Of a DNA stretch of 64,000 nt, positions 56,517 through 64,000 are shown one piece after another. Made by a program: the position numbers and the translations under genes. The notes beneath the pieces were generated by a model. That model ran no database searches and had not been told where the DNA came from. It was given only the letters and a program-made list of their open reading frames with translations. Where the stretch lies: positions 1 through 64,000 of the forward strand of contig CAVPXF010000023.1 of the NCBI GenBank assembly GCA_963709655.1. Direction: 5' to 3'. Position 1 is the stretch's first letter. Each line of letters begins with the position of its first letter. This DNA is from Roseiarcus sp963709655. Lineage in GTDB: Bacteria > Pseudomonadota > Alphaproteobacteria > Rhizobiales > Beijerinckiaceae.

Positions 56517-57029
56517 TCAACACGAGCGCGTTGACTCGGCGCTCGTCTCTGGCGCTGCGGGCGGTCTCTTAAGATAGGCGGCGACCGGCCCCGTCACGTC
56601 GATGCCGCGCAGTTCCTCAGGAGAGGTAAGCCGAGCCCCAATGATCTCGCGATTGTCAAGCTGTAGCTGGGGCAGTCGCTCCAGTCTCAGCTCAAAGAAG
56701 TGCACCCGGTATCTCCACCCGTCCCAGATCCCTGTGGCTTCACCGGCGGGCAGCAGCGACGGCGCAACAAGACCGATCTCTTCAGCCAACTCGCGTCGCG
56801 CCGCTGTCTCGGGCGTCTCGCCGCGTTTGACGCCGCCGCCCGGGAAATTCCACTCGGCCTGATATGAGGAACGCAACAGCAGAAGAGCTCGACCGACATA
56901 GACCGCAACCAGGGCGCCTTCACCCCGCGCGCCCCGCAGCCGCCACCAGACGCGGGCGAGCGAGAAACCAAGACGCAACGCCAATCGCCATGCGGCGTCG
57001 AGAGGCCGAGGACCTGACATGGACTTCAT
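56517..57029 (-). CDS. NUDIX hydrolase
   Basis: A 170-residue NUDIX-fold pyrophosphatase. The Nudix box GX5EX7REUXEEXGU is complete at about 65-87 (starts GGGVKRGETPET, ends RELAEEIGL). WNFPGGG precedes it, and IWDGWRYRVHFFELRL follows. The N-terminus is basic and hydrophobic (AWRLALRLGFSLARVWWRLRG), which may associate with the membrane. The substrate cannot be told (nucleotide sugar, NDP-X, oxidised nucleotide). Start ATG 57029 or 57020. Confidence 0.85.
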   Translation of the reverse strand: MKSMSGPRPLDAAWRLALRLGFSLARVWWRLRGARGEGALVAVYVGRALLLLRSSYQAEWNFPGGGVKRGETPETAARRELAEEIGLVAPSLLPAGEATGIWDGWRYRVHFFELRLERLPQLQLDNREIIGARLTSPEELRGIDVTGPVAAYLKRPPAAPETSAESTRSC

Positions 57030-57425
57030 TGCCTGCCTTATGTCGGGACGCGGTCAGAACGCCGCCCTCGCCCGAAGGGGCAGAGCGCCAGCGGTGACAT
57101 GAGGCATGACTCAGCTGCCGTGTAACTCCAGCATACAACAATTCGGTTGCGGAGTTTAACCGTGGCAACACATTTTGCGCTGCCGCCGCCGCGTCGGCTG
57201 ACGCGCATTCTTGGCTCGGCTCTGTCAGGGTGCGGCCGGACCCGAGAGGCCGCGACCTGCTCTACGCCGCCCTTAGATTGGTCTTCGCCATGGGCCAACC
57301 TCCCCGTCGCGCTGCACAGACTCTATATCGGGTCGGATGAAGACGCCAGCCTTGGGGCGCCCGCCGCCGCAGCGTCGCGGCGGCAGGCCAGGACGAACCG
57401 AATGTCCCAAGATCGAACGCCGACG
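57030..57425. other. Intergenic, no firm gene
   Basis: About 400 bp. A plus-strand frame from GTG 57147 joins in frame to the small membrane gene at 57426, but its first 90 codons are Arg/Ser/Pro-rich and unlike a protein start. Nothing else is recognised. Confidence 0.4.
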
Positions 57426-57744
57426 ATGGCAAGCCCCTTGCATAATCCCAAACTGGGCCGCGGCCGGAGGATCGGCGACGACGAAGATTTCGAAATGCCT
57501 AACCTTCTATTGTTGGGAAATTGGCTCCTCATTCTCTTCGGCATGACGATGGTGCTGTCGGACGTTCACGCCACTATGCTCAGCGGCGTTTGGCGTCCCG
57601 AGAAGTTTTGGCGACTGGCTCGACGGGGCGCATATTCAATTACTTCAACATAACGCGGCTCTTTTCTACGATATTCCAGCCTCGGCGGCTTTTTTGGCGG
57701 CCGCAACGCTGGTATGGCTTCTGGCGCCGACCTCCAGAGGTTGA
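57426..57744 (+). pseudogene. Small two-helix membrane protein, one frameshift
   Basis: From ATG 57426 or 57495: MPNLLLLGNWLLILFGMTMVLSDVHATMLSGVWRP, then the frame degenerates. Shifting by one base at about 57603-57607 gives SFGDWLDGAHIQLLQHNAALFYDIPASAAFLAAATLVWLLAPTSRG and a TGA at 57742-57744. The two parts form a plausible protein of about 85-106 residues with a membrane helix at each end. No family is recognised. Evidence is compositional only. Confidence 0.4.
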
Positions 57745-58077
57745 ACAGGTCCCGTTTCGGGACAAGGGCGGTCGGGGAACCGCCGCTCCCGCCGCGCCTC
57801 AGGCTCAACCCCTCGCCCGCCGGCCCCGGATAGCCCGGCGGCAGCGGGTTGAGGCGCCTTTCTGCGGCTTGCGGCTCGCGGGGGAACCAGTCATCGCCGT
57901 CAACCGATTTTCATGCCGCGTCCGGCGCCCACCGCGTCGGCGGTCTCGGGAGCATTCTTGATGACCATCCGCGTCCACCTGTTCCAAGCCCGCGCCGCGA
58001 TCGCGGCGCTCGGCGCCGCCCTTGCCGCCCGGCGCGGATTGCGCGATGAGGCGCCCCAACTCCTCGAGGGCTCGCCG
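57745..58077. other. Intergenic, nothing recognised
   Basis: About 330 bp of GC-rich sequence. A plus-strand frame from ATG 57961 is in frame with the following lipoprotein but adds a non-signal-like N-terminus, so it is not used. Confidence 0.4.
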
Positions 58078-58545
58078 ATGACCGTCAGAACCAAGACTTG
58101 CGCCGCCGCGGGCGCAATCCTCGGCTTCATTGCGCTCGCCGGATGTGCGACGCCGCCCGCCGTCGTCCCGACCGCCGCCGACATCAGAGGGCTCAGGCCG
58201 TCGGGCAAGGTGTCGATGACCGAGGTGTTCGTCTCCGGGACCGGCCTCGGGACCGGGACGCTGACCTTCGCGGGCCGACGATACCCGTTCACCCTGACCG
58301 GGGAACTCAACGGCGTCGGCGCGATCGCCGGCATCGAGGGCGCGGGCGATGTCTACAATCTCAGGGACGTCTCGCAATTCGCCGGCGCCTATATCCAGTG
58401 CGCGGGACCGCTGACGCTCGGCTCCGTGCCCGGGGAAATCTGGCTGAAGAACGCGAACGGCGTCATCATCCGCCTCGCCGGCCGGCAGAATGGGATCACG
58501 CTGAGCTCCGGGCGCTACGAGATTTTCATTCAGCTTGGCAGCTGA
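58078..58545 (+). CDS. Lipoprotein resembling the EipA/DUF1134 family
   Basis: A 155-residue predicted lipoprotein: signal CAAAGAILGFIALAGC with lipobox LAGC (Cys about 24). The mature part is small and beta-rich: GTGTLTFAGRRYPFTLTGEL, VYNLRDVSQFAGAYIQC, IWLKNANGVIIRLAGRQNGITL. This order (GTL.F.G..Y.F, VYNL.D...F.G.Y, W..N.NGV...L) parallels DUF1134/EipA envelope proteins of alphaproteobacteria, though it is shorter and lipid-anchored. ATG 58078 is chosen for the clean lipobox. Likely a periplasmic-facing envelope component. Confidence 0.65.
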   Translation: MTVRTKTCAAAGAILGFIALAGCATPPAVVPTAADIRGLRPSGKVSMTEVFVSGTGLGTGTLTFAGRRYPFTLTGELNGVGAIAGIEGAGDVYNLRDVSQFAGAYIQCAGPLTLGSVPGEIWLKNANGVIIRLAGRQNGITLSSGRYEIFIQLGS

Positions 58546-58708
58546 GCCGGAGTGAGGGACTGCCCACGCCCCCTCACAGAGGCCGCCGACCGGCGGCCTG
58601 CGTTGGCGGCCGGCGCGGCCCGACGCGAGGAGACTGTCTCTAAACTGTCATCAAGCCTGCATACTTCCGCATCTATCTTCAACCCTGCAACGCCGGACGG
58701 GTGCGCTT

Positions 58709-59077
58709 ATGGATATGAACGTCAATGAAACCGCCGATGGCGTGACCCTCGTCGCGCTCGACGGCCGCTTCGACATCGCGGGCGCCCAGGAGGTCGACGG
58801 CCGCTTCGCCGAGGTGGCCGAGAAAGCCAAGATCCTCGTCATCGACCTCTCCAAGGTGTCGTTCCTCGCCTCGCTCGGGGTGCGCACCCTGATGGTCAGC
58901 GCCAGGACGATGATCCGTCGCGGCGCCTTCATCGCCGTCGCGGGCGCCAACGAGGGCGTGGAAAAGGTGCTGCGCCTGACCGGGTTCGACGAACTTGTCG
59001 GCCTTTATCCGGACGTCGCCGCCGCCACGGCGTCTCTGACCGCCCGGGCCCGGGAGTTCGAGAGCCGCAAGTCGTAA
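58709..59077 (+). CDS. STAS-domain anti-sigma factor antagonist
   Basis: A 122-residue single STAS domain, SpoIIAA/RsbV type. The phosphorylation serine is in KVSFLASLGVRTLMVSAR (Ser of ASLG, about 53), the hallmark of antagonists controlled by a partner kinase. Landmarks: GVTLVALDGRFDIAGAQEV at the start, AVAGANEGVEKVLRLTGFDELV at the end. It is the first gene of a three-gene partner-switching operon (20 bp to the kinase gene). Confidence 0.9.
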   Translation: MDMNVNETADGVTLVALDGRFDIAGAQEVDGRFAEVAEKAKILVIDLSKVSFLASLGVRTLMVSARTMIRRGAFIAVAGANEGVEKVLRLTGFDELVGLYPDVAAATASLTARAREFESRKS

Positions 59078-59097
59078 TCCCTCGAAGGCGGACGCCG

Positions 59098-59532
59098 ATG
59101 CCGTCCCGCGAATTCCCCGGCACAGTCGAGGCGGCGGCGGATGCGGAGGCTTGGCTCGCCAGCGAATTGGGCGCCCTGGGACTTGCGGGCGAGACGACCT
59201 TCGCGATAAGTCTCTGCGTCGAGGAGCTGTTCCTCAACGCAGTCAGGCATGGCCATGCCAACAAGACGACGATCTCCATCTGGATCGAACCCGACGGGAC
59301 TCGACTCGAGTTCGTCGACGACGGCCGCGCCTTCGATCCGACCGAAGCGCCGGCGAAGCGCCTCAGCGGTTCTGGAACGGATTTCGAGATCGGCGGGTTC
59401 GGGACCGGGCTGGTGCAGAAGTTCTCGCGCCGCATGACGTATCATCGCGCCGACGGCGCCAACCGCCTGGTCCTCGAGTTCGACGCGGGCCCCAACAAGA
59501 ACCCCGACTCAAGGGTATTTCCCGCCGAATGA
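59098..59532 (+). CDS. Anti-sigma factor serine kinase (RsbW-like ATPase)
   Basis: A 144-residue HATPase_c_2 protein. The GHKL ATP pocket is intact: N-box ISLCVEELFLNAVRHGHA, G1-like EFVDDGRAFDP and G2 GGFGTGLVQKFS. It should phosphorylate the STAS serine of the upstream gene and/or bind a partner (sigma factor or other target), which is not in the window. It overlaps the phosphatase gene by ATGA. Confidence 0.9.
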   Translation: MPSREFPGTVEAAADAEAWLASELGALGLAGETTFAISLCVEELFLNAVRHGHANKTTISIWIEPDGTRLEFVDDGRAFDPTEAPAKRLSGSGTDFEIGGFGTGLVQKFSRRMTYHRADGANRLVLEFDAGPNKNPDSRVFPAE

Positions 59533-60830
59533 GAGATCTCTCGGCGCTGCGCTCGACCATCCGGGCGACCAGCGCGTTCCGCCAGATCACCGAAGACGAC
59601 GTCTCCTATCTGATCGAAGTCGGCGAACTGAAGACCTACGAACAGGACGCCGTCCTGATGGTTCAGGGCGAGGATTCGCATGACGCCGCGCTGATCCTCA
59701 CCGGTCAGGTGACGATCATCGCCGACGGCGTGCGCGGCGCCATTCCGATCGCGACCCTCGAGGCGCCGTGCCTCGTTGGCGAGCTTGGCGCGCTCGCCCA
59801 TCTGCAGCGCTCGGCGACCGTTCGCGCCCGCACGCCGGTCGCGGTCCTGCGCGTCGGTCGCTCCGCCCTCGCCGAGGTCGCGCGCACCACGCCGTCGTTG
59901 CTGATCGACGTCATCGGCCGAATGGGCGACCGGCTGCGCCGCTTCAACGGGGCGATCGGCCTCTATACCCATGCGCTCGCGGCGCTGGAGCGGCACGAGT
60001 TCGATCCGGCGCTTCTGGACGAGTTGCGCAACCCTCTGCCGGACCTTGCCGATTTTGGCCACACCTTCGGGCGCATGGCGGAGCAGATCCTGCTGCGCCG
60101 CCAGCGCAGCGACGAGATGGCGAGCGCGGCGGTGATCCAGCGCGCGCTCCTGCCGAAGCCCGAGGAATTCGCGGCCGACGCCGGAGTCGACGCTTCCGCG
60201 TCGATGAATGCGGCGCGCGACGTCGGCGGCGACTGGTTCGAACTGGTCGCGCTCGAGGACGGGCGGGTCGCGGTCGGCGTCGGCGATGTCTGCGGCAAAG
60301 GCGTTCCGGCGGCGCTCTTCACCGGCATCACCAAGACGCTGATTCGCATCAACCTGCGCGAGAGGCCGGACCTGCCCGGCGCCATCCTCAAGGCCAACGC
60401 CTATCTCGCCAACAACAACGCAGCGGAGCTGTTTGCGACCCTGCTCTACGCCGCCTTCGACCCGCGGACCGGCGAAGTCGAAATCGTGAGCTGCGGTCAT
60501 CTGCCGGCGCTGATGCGCCGCGCCGGCGGCGCGATCGAAAAGCTCTCGGGCGGCGGCCTGCCGGTCGGACTGTTTGAAAACCTGAAGCCGAAAACGCTGC
60601 GCACGCAAATGGCCCCGGGCGACCTCCTCTTTATCTACACCGATGGAGTCACCGAAGCCGAGGACCAGGCCAGCGCCGAATTCGGCGAACAACGGCTCGC
60701 CGAAATCCTGGCCAAGGGCGAGGCCTGCAGCGCAGAGGCGTGGATCGCGCGGGTCGAGGACGCCGTTCGCGCGCATGCCCGCGGGCGCGCCCAATTCGAC
60801 GACATCACCTGCGTGGCGCTGGCACGGTGA
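59529..60830 (+). CDS. cNMP-binding PP2C (SpoIIE/RsbU-like) phosphatase
   Basis: A 433-residue protein with an N-terminal cyclic-nucleotide-binding fold (about 12-135: FRQITEDDVSYLIEVGELKTYEQDAVLMVQGEDSHDAALILTGQVTI..., VGELGALAHLQRSATVRA), a helical linker, then a PPM phosphatase domain (about 200-430) with metal-binding aspartates in ARDVGGDWFELV, VGDVCGKGVPAALF, YTDGVTEAED and QFDDITCVAL. It would dephosphorylate the STAS antagonist and release the pathway. The cNMP-type domain is the probable input; the Arg expected in a true cAMP pocket is not clearly present, so the ligand is open. Confidence 0.92.
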   Translation: MRDLSALRSTIRATSAFRQITEDDVSYLIEVGELKTYEQDAVLMVQGEDSHDAALILTGQVTIIADGVRGAIPIATLEAPCLVGELGALAHLQRSATVRARTPVAVLRVGRSALAEVARTTPSLLIDVIGRMGDRLRRFNGAIGLYTHALAALERHEFDPALLDELRNPLPDLADFGHTFGRMAEQILLRRQRSDEMASAAVIQRALLPKPEEFAADAGVDASASMNAARDVGGDWFELVALEDGRVAVGVGDVCGKGVPAALFTGITKTLIRINLRERPDLPGAILKANAYLANNNAAELFATLLYAAFDPRTGEVEIVSCGHLPALMRRAGGAIEKLSGGGLPVGLFENLKPKTLRTQMAPGDLLFIYTDGVTEAEDQASAEFGEQRLAEILAKGEACSAEAWIARVEDAVRAHARGRAQFDDITCVALAR

Positions 60831-60933
60831 GATAGGCGCCGCGACCCATAGCCCATGATGACGGAAGCTCGTTCTTTCCGAACGCCCTCTGGGCCGCGTT
60901 CGCCGCGATCGGCGATCGCGGCTCCAAAGCCCC

Positions 60934-61587
60934 TCAGAACTCGACTTCCAGCTCCTCGATCTGGTCCTCTTCGGCGCGCGCCCCTTCGCACCATTGCTTC
61001 ATCGCGGGCAGGTCCCAGACGCGGTCCGCGTAGGCTTCGAGGGCGCCGTCCAGCTTGACGCCATAGGTTCGGAACCGGCTCACGACCGGGGCGTACATCG
61101 CGTCCGCCATCGTAATCTTGCCGAACAGGAACGGGCCGCCGTAGGTCTCGAGGCACTCGCGCCAGATCGCCTTGATCCGATCGATGTCGCCGTGCGCCTT
61201 CGACCAGATCTTGAAATGCGGAATTTCGGCCTTGATGTTCATCGGCAGCGCCTGACGAAGGGAGACGAAACCCGAGTGCATCTCGCCGCAGATCGACCGG
61301 CAGTGCGCGCGAGTCGCCTGATCCTTGGGCAGAAGCGCCGCTTTCGGCGCGATCTCGTTCAGAAACTCACCGATCGCCAGCGTGTCCCAGACCCGGATTT
61401 CGTTGTACGTGAGGCACGGTACGAGAATGGAGGGCGAGAGGAGCAGGATTTCGGCGCGCGCGTCCGCGTCGTCCGGCGCGACCACCAGCTCTTCGAATTC
61501 GATTTTCGACAATTTGGCCATCAGCCAGCCGCGCAGCGACCAGGAAGAATAGTTTTTGCTGCTGATCGTCAGCGTCGTGCGTGGCAT
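60934..61587 (-). CDS. Glutathione S-transferase family protein
   Basis: A 217-residue GST. The N-terminal thioredoxin-fold domain has TISSKNYSSWSLRGWLMAKLS (Ser-based active site region), VPCLTYNEIRVWDTLAIGEFLNE (cis-Pro and the WDTLAI glutathione-binding stretch). The C-terminal helical domain has FGKITMADAMYAPVVSRFRTYG, the ITMADAxYAPVxxR capping motif. Substrate unknown. Start MPRTTLTI at 61587 with GAGAG upstream. Convergent with the phosphatase gene, divergent from phaZ. Confidence 0.92.
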   Translation of the reverse strand: MPRTTLTISSKNYSSWSLRGWLMAKLSKIEFEELVVAPDDADARAEILLLSPSILVPCLTYNEIRVWDTLAIGEFLNEIAPKAALLPKDQATRAHCRSICGEMHSGFVSLRQALPMNIKAEIPHFKIWSKAHGDIDRIKAIWRECLETYGGPFLFGKITMADAMYAPVVSRFRTYGVKLDGALEAYADRVWDLPAMKQWCEGARAEEDQIEELEVEF

Positions 61588-61718
61588 TGTCGCTCTCACC
61601 TGTTGACGGTTTCCTCAAGTCCCTATCAATTTAGCCGATAGCAAGCGCTGTGCCAAAAGCGAATCGTCTTGGCACGGCGATTGCTCTCATTCGGGCGGAG
61701 CGGGGGCGGATTCCGGGA

Positions 61719-62933
61719 ATGATGTACGACGCTTATCAGAGAATGGCCGACGCGGGCGATCAGGTCCGCATGTTCGCCGAGAACGCCCAGACGATCCTCA
61801 CGGCCTGGAACGCAAACCCGTTTGCGTCGCCCGTGCGGCGGATGGCGGCCTACTACGAGCTGATCGCGCTTGCCGGCTTCACCCACGCGCGCCCCGATTA
61901 CGGCATCGAATTCGTCGAGGTCGGCGGCGAGACCGTTCCGGTCGAGGAGACAGTTGTCCATAGGACGCCGTTCTGCGACCTCTTGCGCTTCCGGCGCGAG
62001 GGCGGCGCGGACGATCCGAAGGTTCTATTGGTCGCGCCGATGTCCGGTCACTTCGCCACCCTCCTGCGCGGCACGATCCGCACGCTGCTGCGTGACCACC
62101 AGGTGTTTATCACCGATTGGATCAATCCTCGCGACGTGCCGCTCCACCACGGTCCCTTCGCGCTCGCCGACTATACCGACCATCTGATCGACTTCGTCAA
62201 TTTCATTGGCGAGGATTGCCACATCGTCGCGGTCTGCCAACCGACGGTTTCGGCGCTGATCGCGACCGCGGTGATGGCGCAGGACAAGTCCAATGTCCAG
62301 CCCGCCAGCCTCACCCTGATGGCCGGCCCGATCGACTGCCGCATTTCGCCAACCAAGGTCAACGAACTGGCTACCGATAAGCCGATCGAGTGGTTTCAAT
62401 CCAACATGATCGGCGTGGTGCCGAATAAATGCGAAGGGGCCGGACGGCGGGTGTATCCGGGCTTCCTCCAGCTCTGCGCCTTCATGACCATGAACGTCGA
62501 CCGGCACACGAAGTCCTTCGTCGAGATGTTTCGGCACCGGATTGAGGGCGACGAGGAGAAGGCCGACGCCATCAAGGAATTCTATAAGGAATATCTGGCG
62601 GTCATGGACATGAGCGCCGACTTCTACCTGGAAACCGTCGAGCAGGTCTTCCAGCGATGCTTGCTGCCCCAGGGCCTGATGAAGCATCGGGGCCGCATCG
62701 TCGAGCCGCGCGCGATCAAGAAGACCTTCCTCTTAACCGTCGAGGGCGAGCGTGACGACATCTGCGCCGTCGGCCAGACCCTGGCCGCGCAGGACCTCTG
62801 CTCCGGCCTGAGGCCCTACATGAAGACCCACCACCTTCAGGCCGGGGTCGGCCACTATGGGGTGTTCAACGGCAAGCGTTGGGAGTCGCAGGTCTACCCG
62901 GTCGTGCGCAACCACATCCAGTCGAGCCGGTAA
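61719..62933 (+). CDS. phaZ: Intracellular poly(3-hydroxybutyrate) depolymerase
   Basis: A 404-residue cytoplasmic PHB depolymerase that mobilises stored polyhydroxybutyrate granules. It follows the family from MMYDAYQRMADAGDQVRMFAENAQ. The nucleophile is Cys173 in AVCQPTVSAL, the Cys-type lipase-like box of PhaZ1-class enzymes. ITDWINPRDVPLHHGPFAL, FYLETVEQVFQRCLLPQGLMKHRGRIV and the C-terminal His in GVGHYGVFNGKRWE complete the signature. ATG 61719 is preferred over the GTG/ATG extension from 61650. With the CoA transferase at 5.7-7.0 kb it supports a PHB storage lifestyle. Confidence 0.95.
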   Translation: MMYDAYQRMADAGDQVRMFAENAQTILTAWNANPFASPVRRMAAYYELIALAGFTHARPDYGIEFVEVGGETVPVEETVVHRTPFCDLLRFRREGGADDPKVLLVAPMSGHFATLLRGTIRTLLRDHQVFITDWINPRDVPLHHGPFALADYTDHLIDFVNFIGEDCHIVAVCQPTVSALIATAVMAQDKSNVQPASLTLMAGPIDCRISPTKVNELATDKPIEWFQSNMIGVVPNKCEGAGRRVYPGFLQLCAFMTMNVDRHTKSFVEMFRHRIEGDEEKADAIKEFYKEYLAVMDMSADFYLETVEQVFQRCLLPQGLMKHRGRIVEPRAIKKTFLLTVEGERDDICAVGQTLAAQDLCSGLRPYMKTHHLQAGVGHYGVFNGKRWESQVYPVVRNHIQSSR

Positions 62934-63013
62934 GGCTTCGCCCTCTCGCACGATCGGCAGCGGGACGAGGGGGCCAGCGGCTCGCCCCTTCACCCATCGC
63001 TTCCGCGACGTGG

Positions 63014-63031
63014 TCTTCCGCAAACGGAAGA
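63014..63031. terminator. Hairpin between convergent phaZ and aldo/keto reductase genes
   Basis: TCTTCCG-CAAA-CGGAAGA, perfect 7-base stem, 80 bp after phaZ and directly before the stop of the reductase gene on the opposite strand. No T-run follows, so bidirectional termination is only likely. Confidence 0.5.
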
Positions 63032-63032
63032 A

Positions 63033-64000
63033 TTACCCCTTCAGATAGGGCTTGTGCAGCACGAGATCGGCCGCGTTGAACCGGTCGTTGGCGGTCCAGG
63101 ACTGGTGCCAGTAGGGGTAGATGAGTGGCGGCTGGCTGACCTTGTCGAGCCGCGCCCGCTCAGCGTCCGTCAGCTTCACCTCGACGCAGGCCAGGTTGTC
63201 GCGGAACTGCGCCTCGTTGCGTCCGCCGACGATGACCGAGGTCACAGTCGGGCGGCCGAGCGTCCACGCGAGCGCGATCTGCGCCGCCGACACCCCATGC
63301 GCCTCGCCGATCGCCACAAGCTCGTCGACAATGGCCCAGAGCGCATTCTCGTCGCGCACCGGCGGCTCGGTCCAGCCGGAAAACTGGCGCGTGCCCTCCG
63401 GCGCGGCCTTGTTGCGCCGGTGCTTGCCCGACAGCAGGCCGCCCGCGATCGGACTCCAGACCAAGACGCCGAGGCCCTGGTCGGCCGCCACCGGCAAAAG
63501 CTCGTATTCCGCCTCGCGCGCCTGCAGCGTGTAGTGGATCTGCTCGGAGACGAACGGGACCCGGTGGTCGCGCCGCGCCACCTCCATCGCCTTCATCATG
63601 TGCCAGCCGGAGAAGTTCGAGCAGCCGACGTAGCGGACCTTGCCCGAGCGCACGAGGCTGTCGAGCGCCTCCATCGTCTCCTCGAGCGGCGTCAGGCCGT
63701 CCCACTGGTGCAGCTGGTAGAGGTCGATCACGTCGGTGCGCAGGCGCTTGAGGCTGGCTTCGCATTCGCGGATCAGATGCCAGCGCGACGAGCCCCGGTC
63801 GTTCGGCCCGCCGCCCGTGGGGAAGCGCGCCTTGGTCGCGATCAGCATGCCGGGTTTTCGCGTAGGCATCGCCTCGCCGACCATCTCCTCCGAACGGCCG
63901 GCGGAATAGATGTTGGCCGTGTCGATCATGTTGACGCCGGCGTCCGCGAAGATGTCGATGAGGCGACGCACCTCGTCCAGCGAGACGTCGCCGACCTTGG
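63033..64000 (-). CDS. Aldo/keto reductase (partial, continues beyond window)
   Basis: At least 322 residues of an NADPH-dependent AKR with a TIM-barrel fold. Visible: EVRRLIDIFADAGVNMIDTANIYSAGRSEEMVG (catalytic Asp and Tyr in DTANIY), LIATKARFPTGGG (catalytic Lys), DLYQLHQWDGLTP (catalytic His), VGCSNFSGW and the NADP-binding C-terminal block VTSVIVGGRNEAQFRDNL. The 5' end runs off the right edge at 64000. Family members reduce aldehydes and sugars (YdjG/Tas-like); substrate not assigned. Confidence 0.92.
   Translation of the reverse strand, partial: KVGDVSLDEVRRLIDIFADAGVNMIDTANIYSAGRSEEMVGEAMPTRKPGMLIATKARFPTGGGPNDRGSSRWHLIRECEASLKRLRTDVIDLYQLHQWDGLTPLEETMEALDSLVRSGKVRYVGCSNFSGWHMMKAMEVARRDHRVPFVSEQIHYTLQAREAEYELLPVAADQGLGVLVWSPIAGGLLSGKHRRNKAAPEGTRQFSGWTEPPVRDENALWAIVDELVAIGEAHGVSAAQIALAWTLGRPTVTSVIVGGRNEAQFRDNLACVEVKLTDAERARLDKVSQPPLIYPYWHQSWTANDRFNAADLVLHKPYLKG

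Overview
The window is GC-rich chromosomal DNA from an alphaproteobacterium, most likely a Hyphomicrobiales (Rhizobiales) member near the Beijerinckiaceae/Methylocystaceae. This rests on the DinB-DUF3572-DivK order, an EipB (DUF1849) protein, a LexA gene behind an alphaproteobacterial GTTC-N7-GTT(C/T) box, PEP-CTERM proteins, intracellular PHB depolymerase, cobalamin-dependent MetH and the many REP-like intergenic repeats. Genus-level placement is inference only.

Layout. 1-1.17 kb: gene-free tandem repeat of about 176 bp. 1.2-7.0 kb: PEP-CTERM GDSL hydrolase, exonuclease III, a frameshifted DUF1254 gene, a methyltransferase and a two-subunit CoA transferase with terminator. 7.1-10.2 kb: decayed Mu-like prophage remnant (gpT tail end, a small HTH-like gene, a frameshifted tape-measure gene) followed by five copies of a 12-bp motif. 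10.3-16 kb: lexA, scpA (frameshifted), scpB, eipB, dinB, DUF3572, divK. 16-16.5 kb: repeats that include a degenerate copy of the divK 3' end. 16.9-21 kb: DUF5666/DUF6502 pair with two palindromic operators, then a GT-C-like membrane protein. 21-23 kb: a DUF559 endonuclease gene wrapped in hairpin repeats, an amino-acid binding protein and a remnant of a second DUF559-repeat unit. 23-32 kb: arabinoside utilisation: GH51 arabinofuranosidase divergent from a sugar ABC transporter (binding protein, two permeases, ATPase), a phosphoesterase and an ArsR-type regulator. 32-38.8 kb: NTF2-like protein, enol-lactonase-like hydrolase, Kup, GT25 and MaeB malic enzyme. 38.9-42.5 kb: three 225-bp tandem repeats, then an AT-richer three-gene cassette led by a ParA-type ATPase. 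42.7-46.5 kb: metH behind a SahR-like palindrome. 46.6-53.1 kb: two paralogous MazE/MazF modules with matching operators, flanking a frameshifted MFS gene and a PAS-GAF-GGDEF-EAL protein. 53.4-58.5 kb: RDD protein, PEP-CTERM protein, small conserved proteins, NUDIX hydrolase, lipoprotein. 58.7-64 kb: partner-switching module (STAS, anti-sigma kinase, cNMP-PP2C phosphatase), GST, PHB depolymerase, and an aldo/keto reductase that runs off the window.

How it works together. Carbon-reserve metabolism (PhaZ, 3-oxoacid CoA transferase, malic enzyme) and plant-polysaccharide scavenging (GH51 plus ABC importer) fit a soil or plant-associated heterotroph. Several genes carry clean single-base frameshifts with both halves still conserved (scpA among them), so the assembly may contain indel errors. 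The best candidates for something undescribed are the ParA three-gene cassette, the DUF559-hairpin unit, and the DUF6502/DUF5666 pair with its GTGGGA palindromes.
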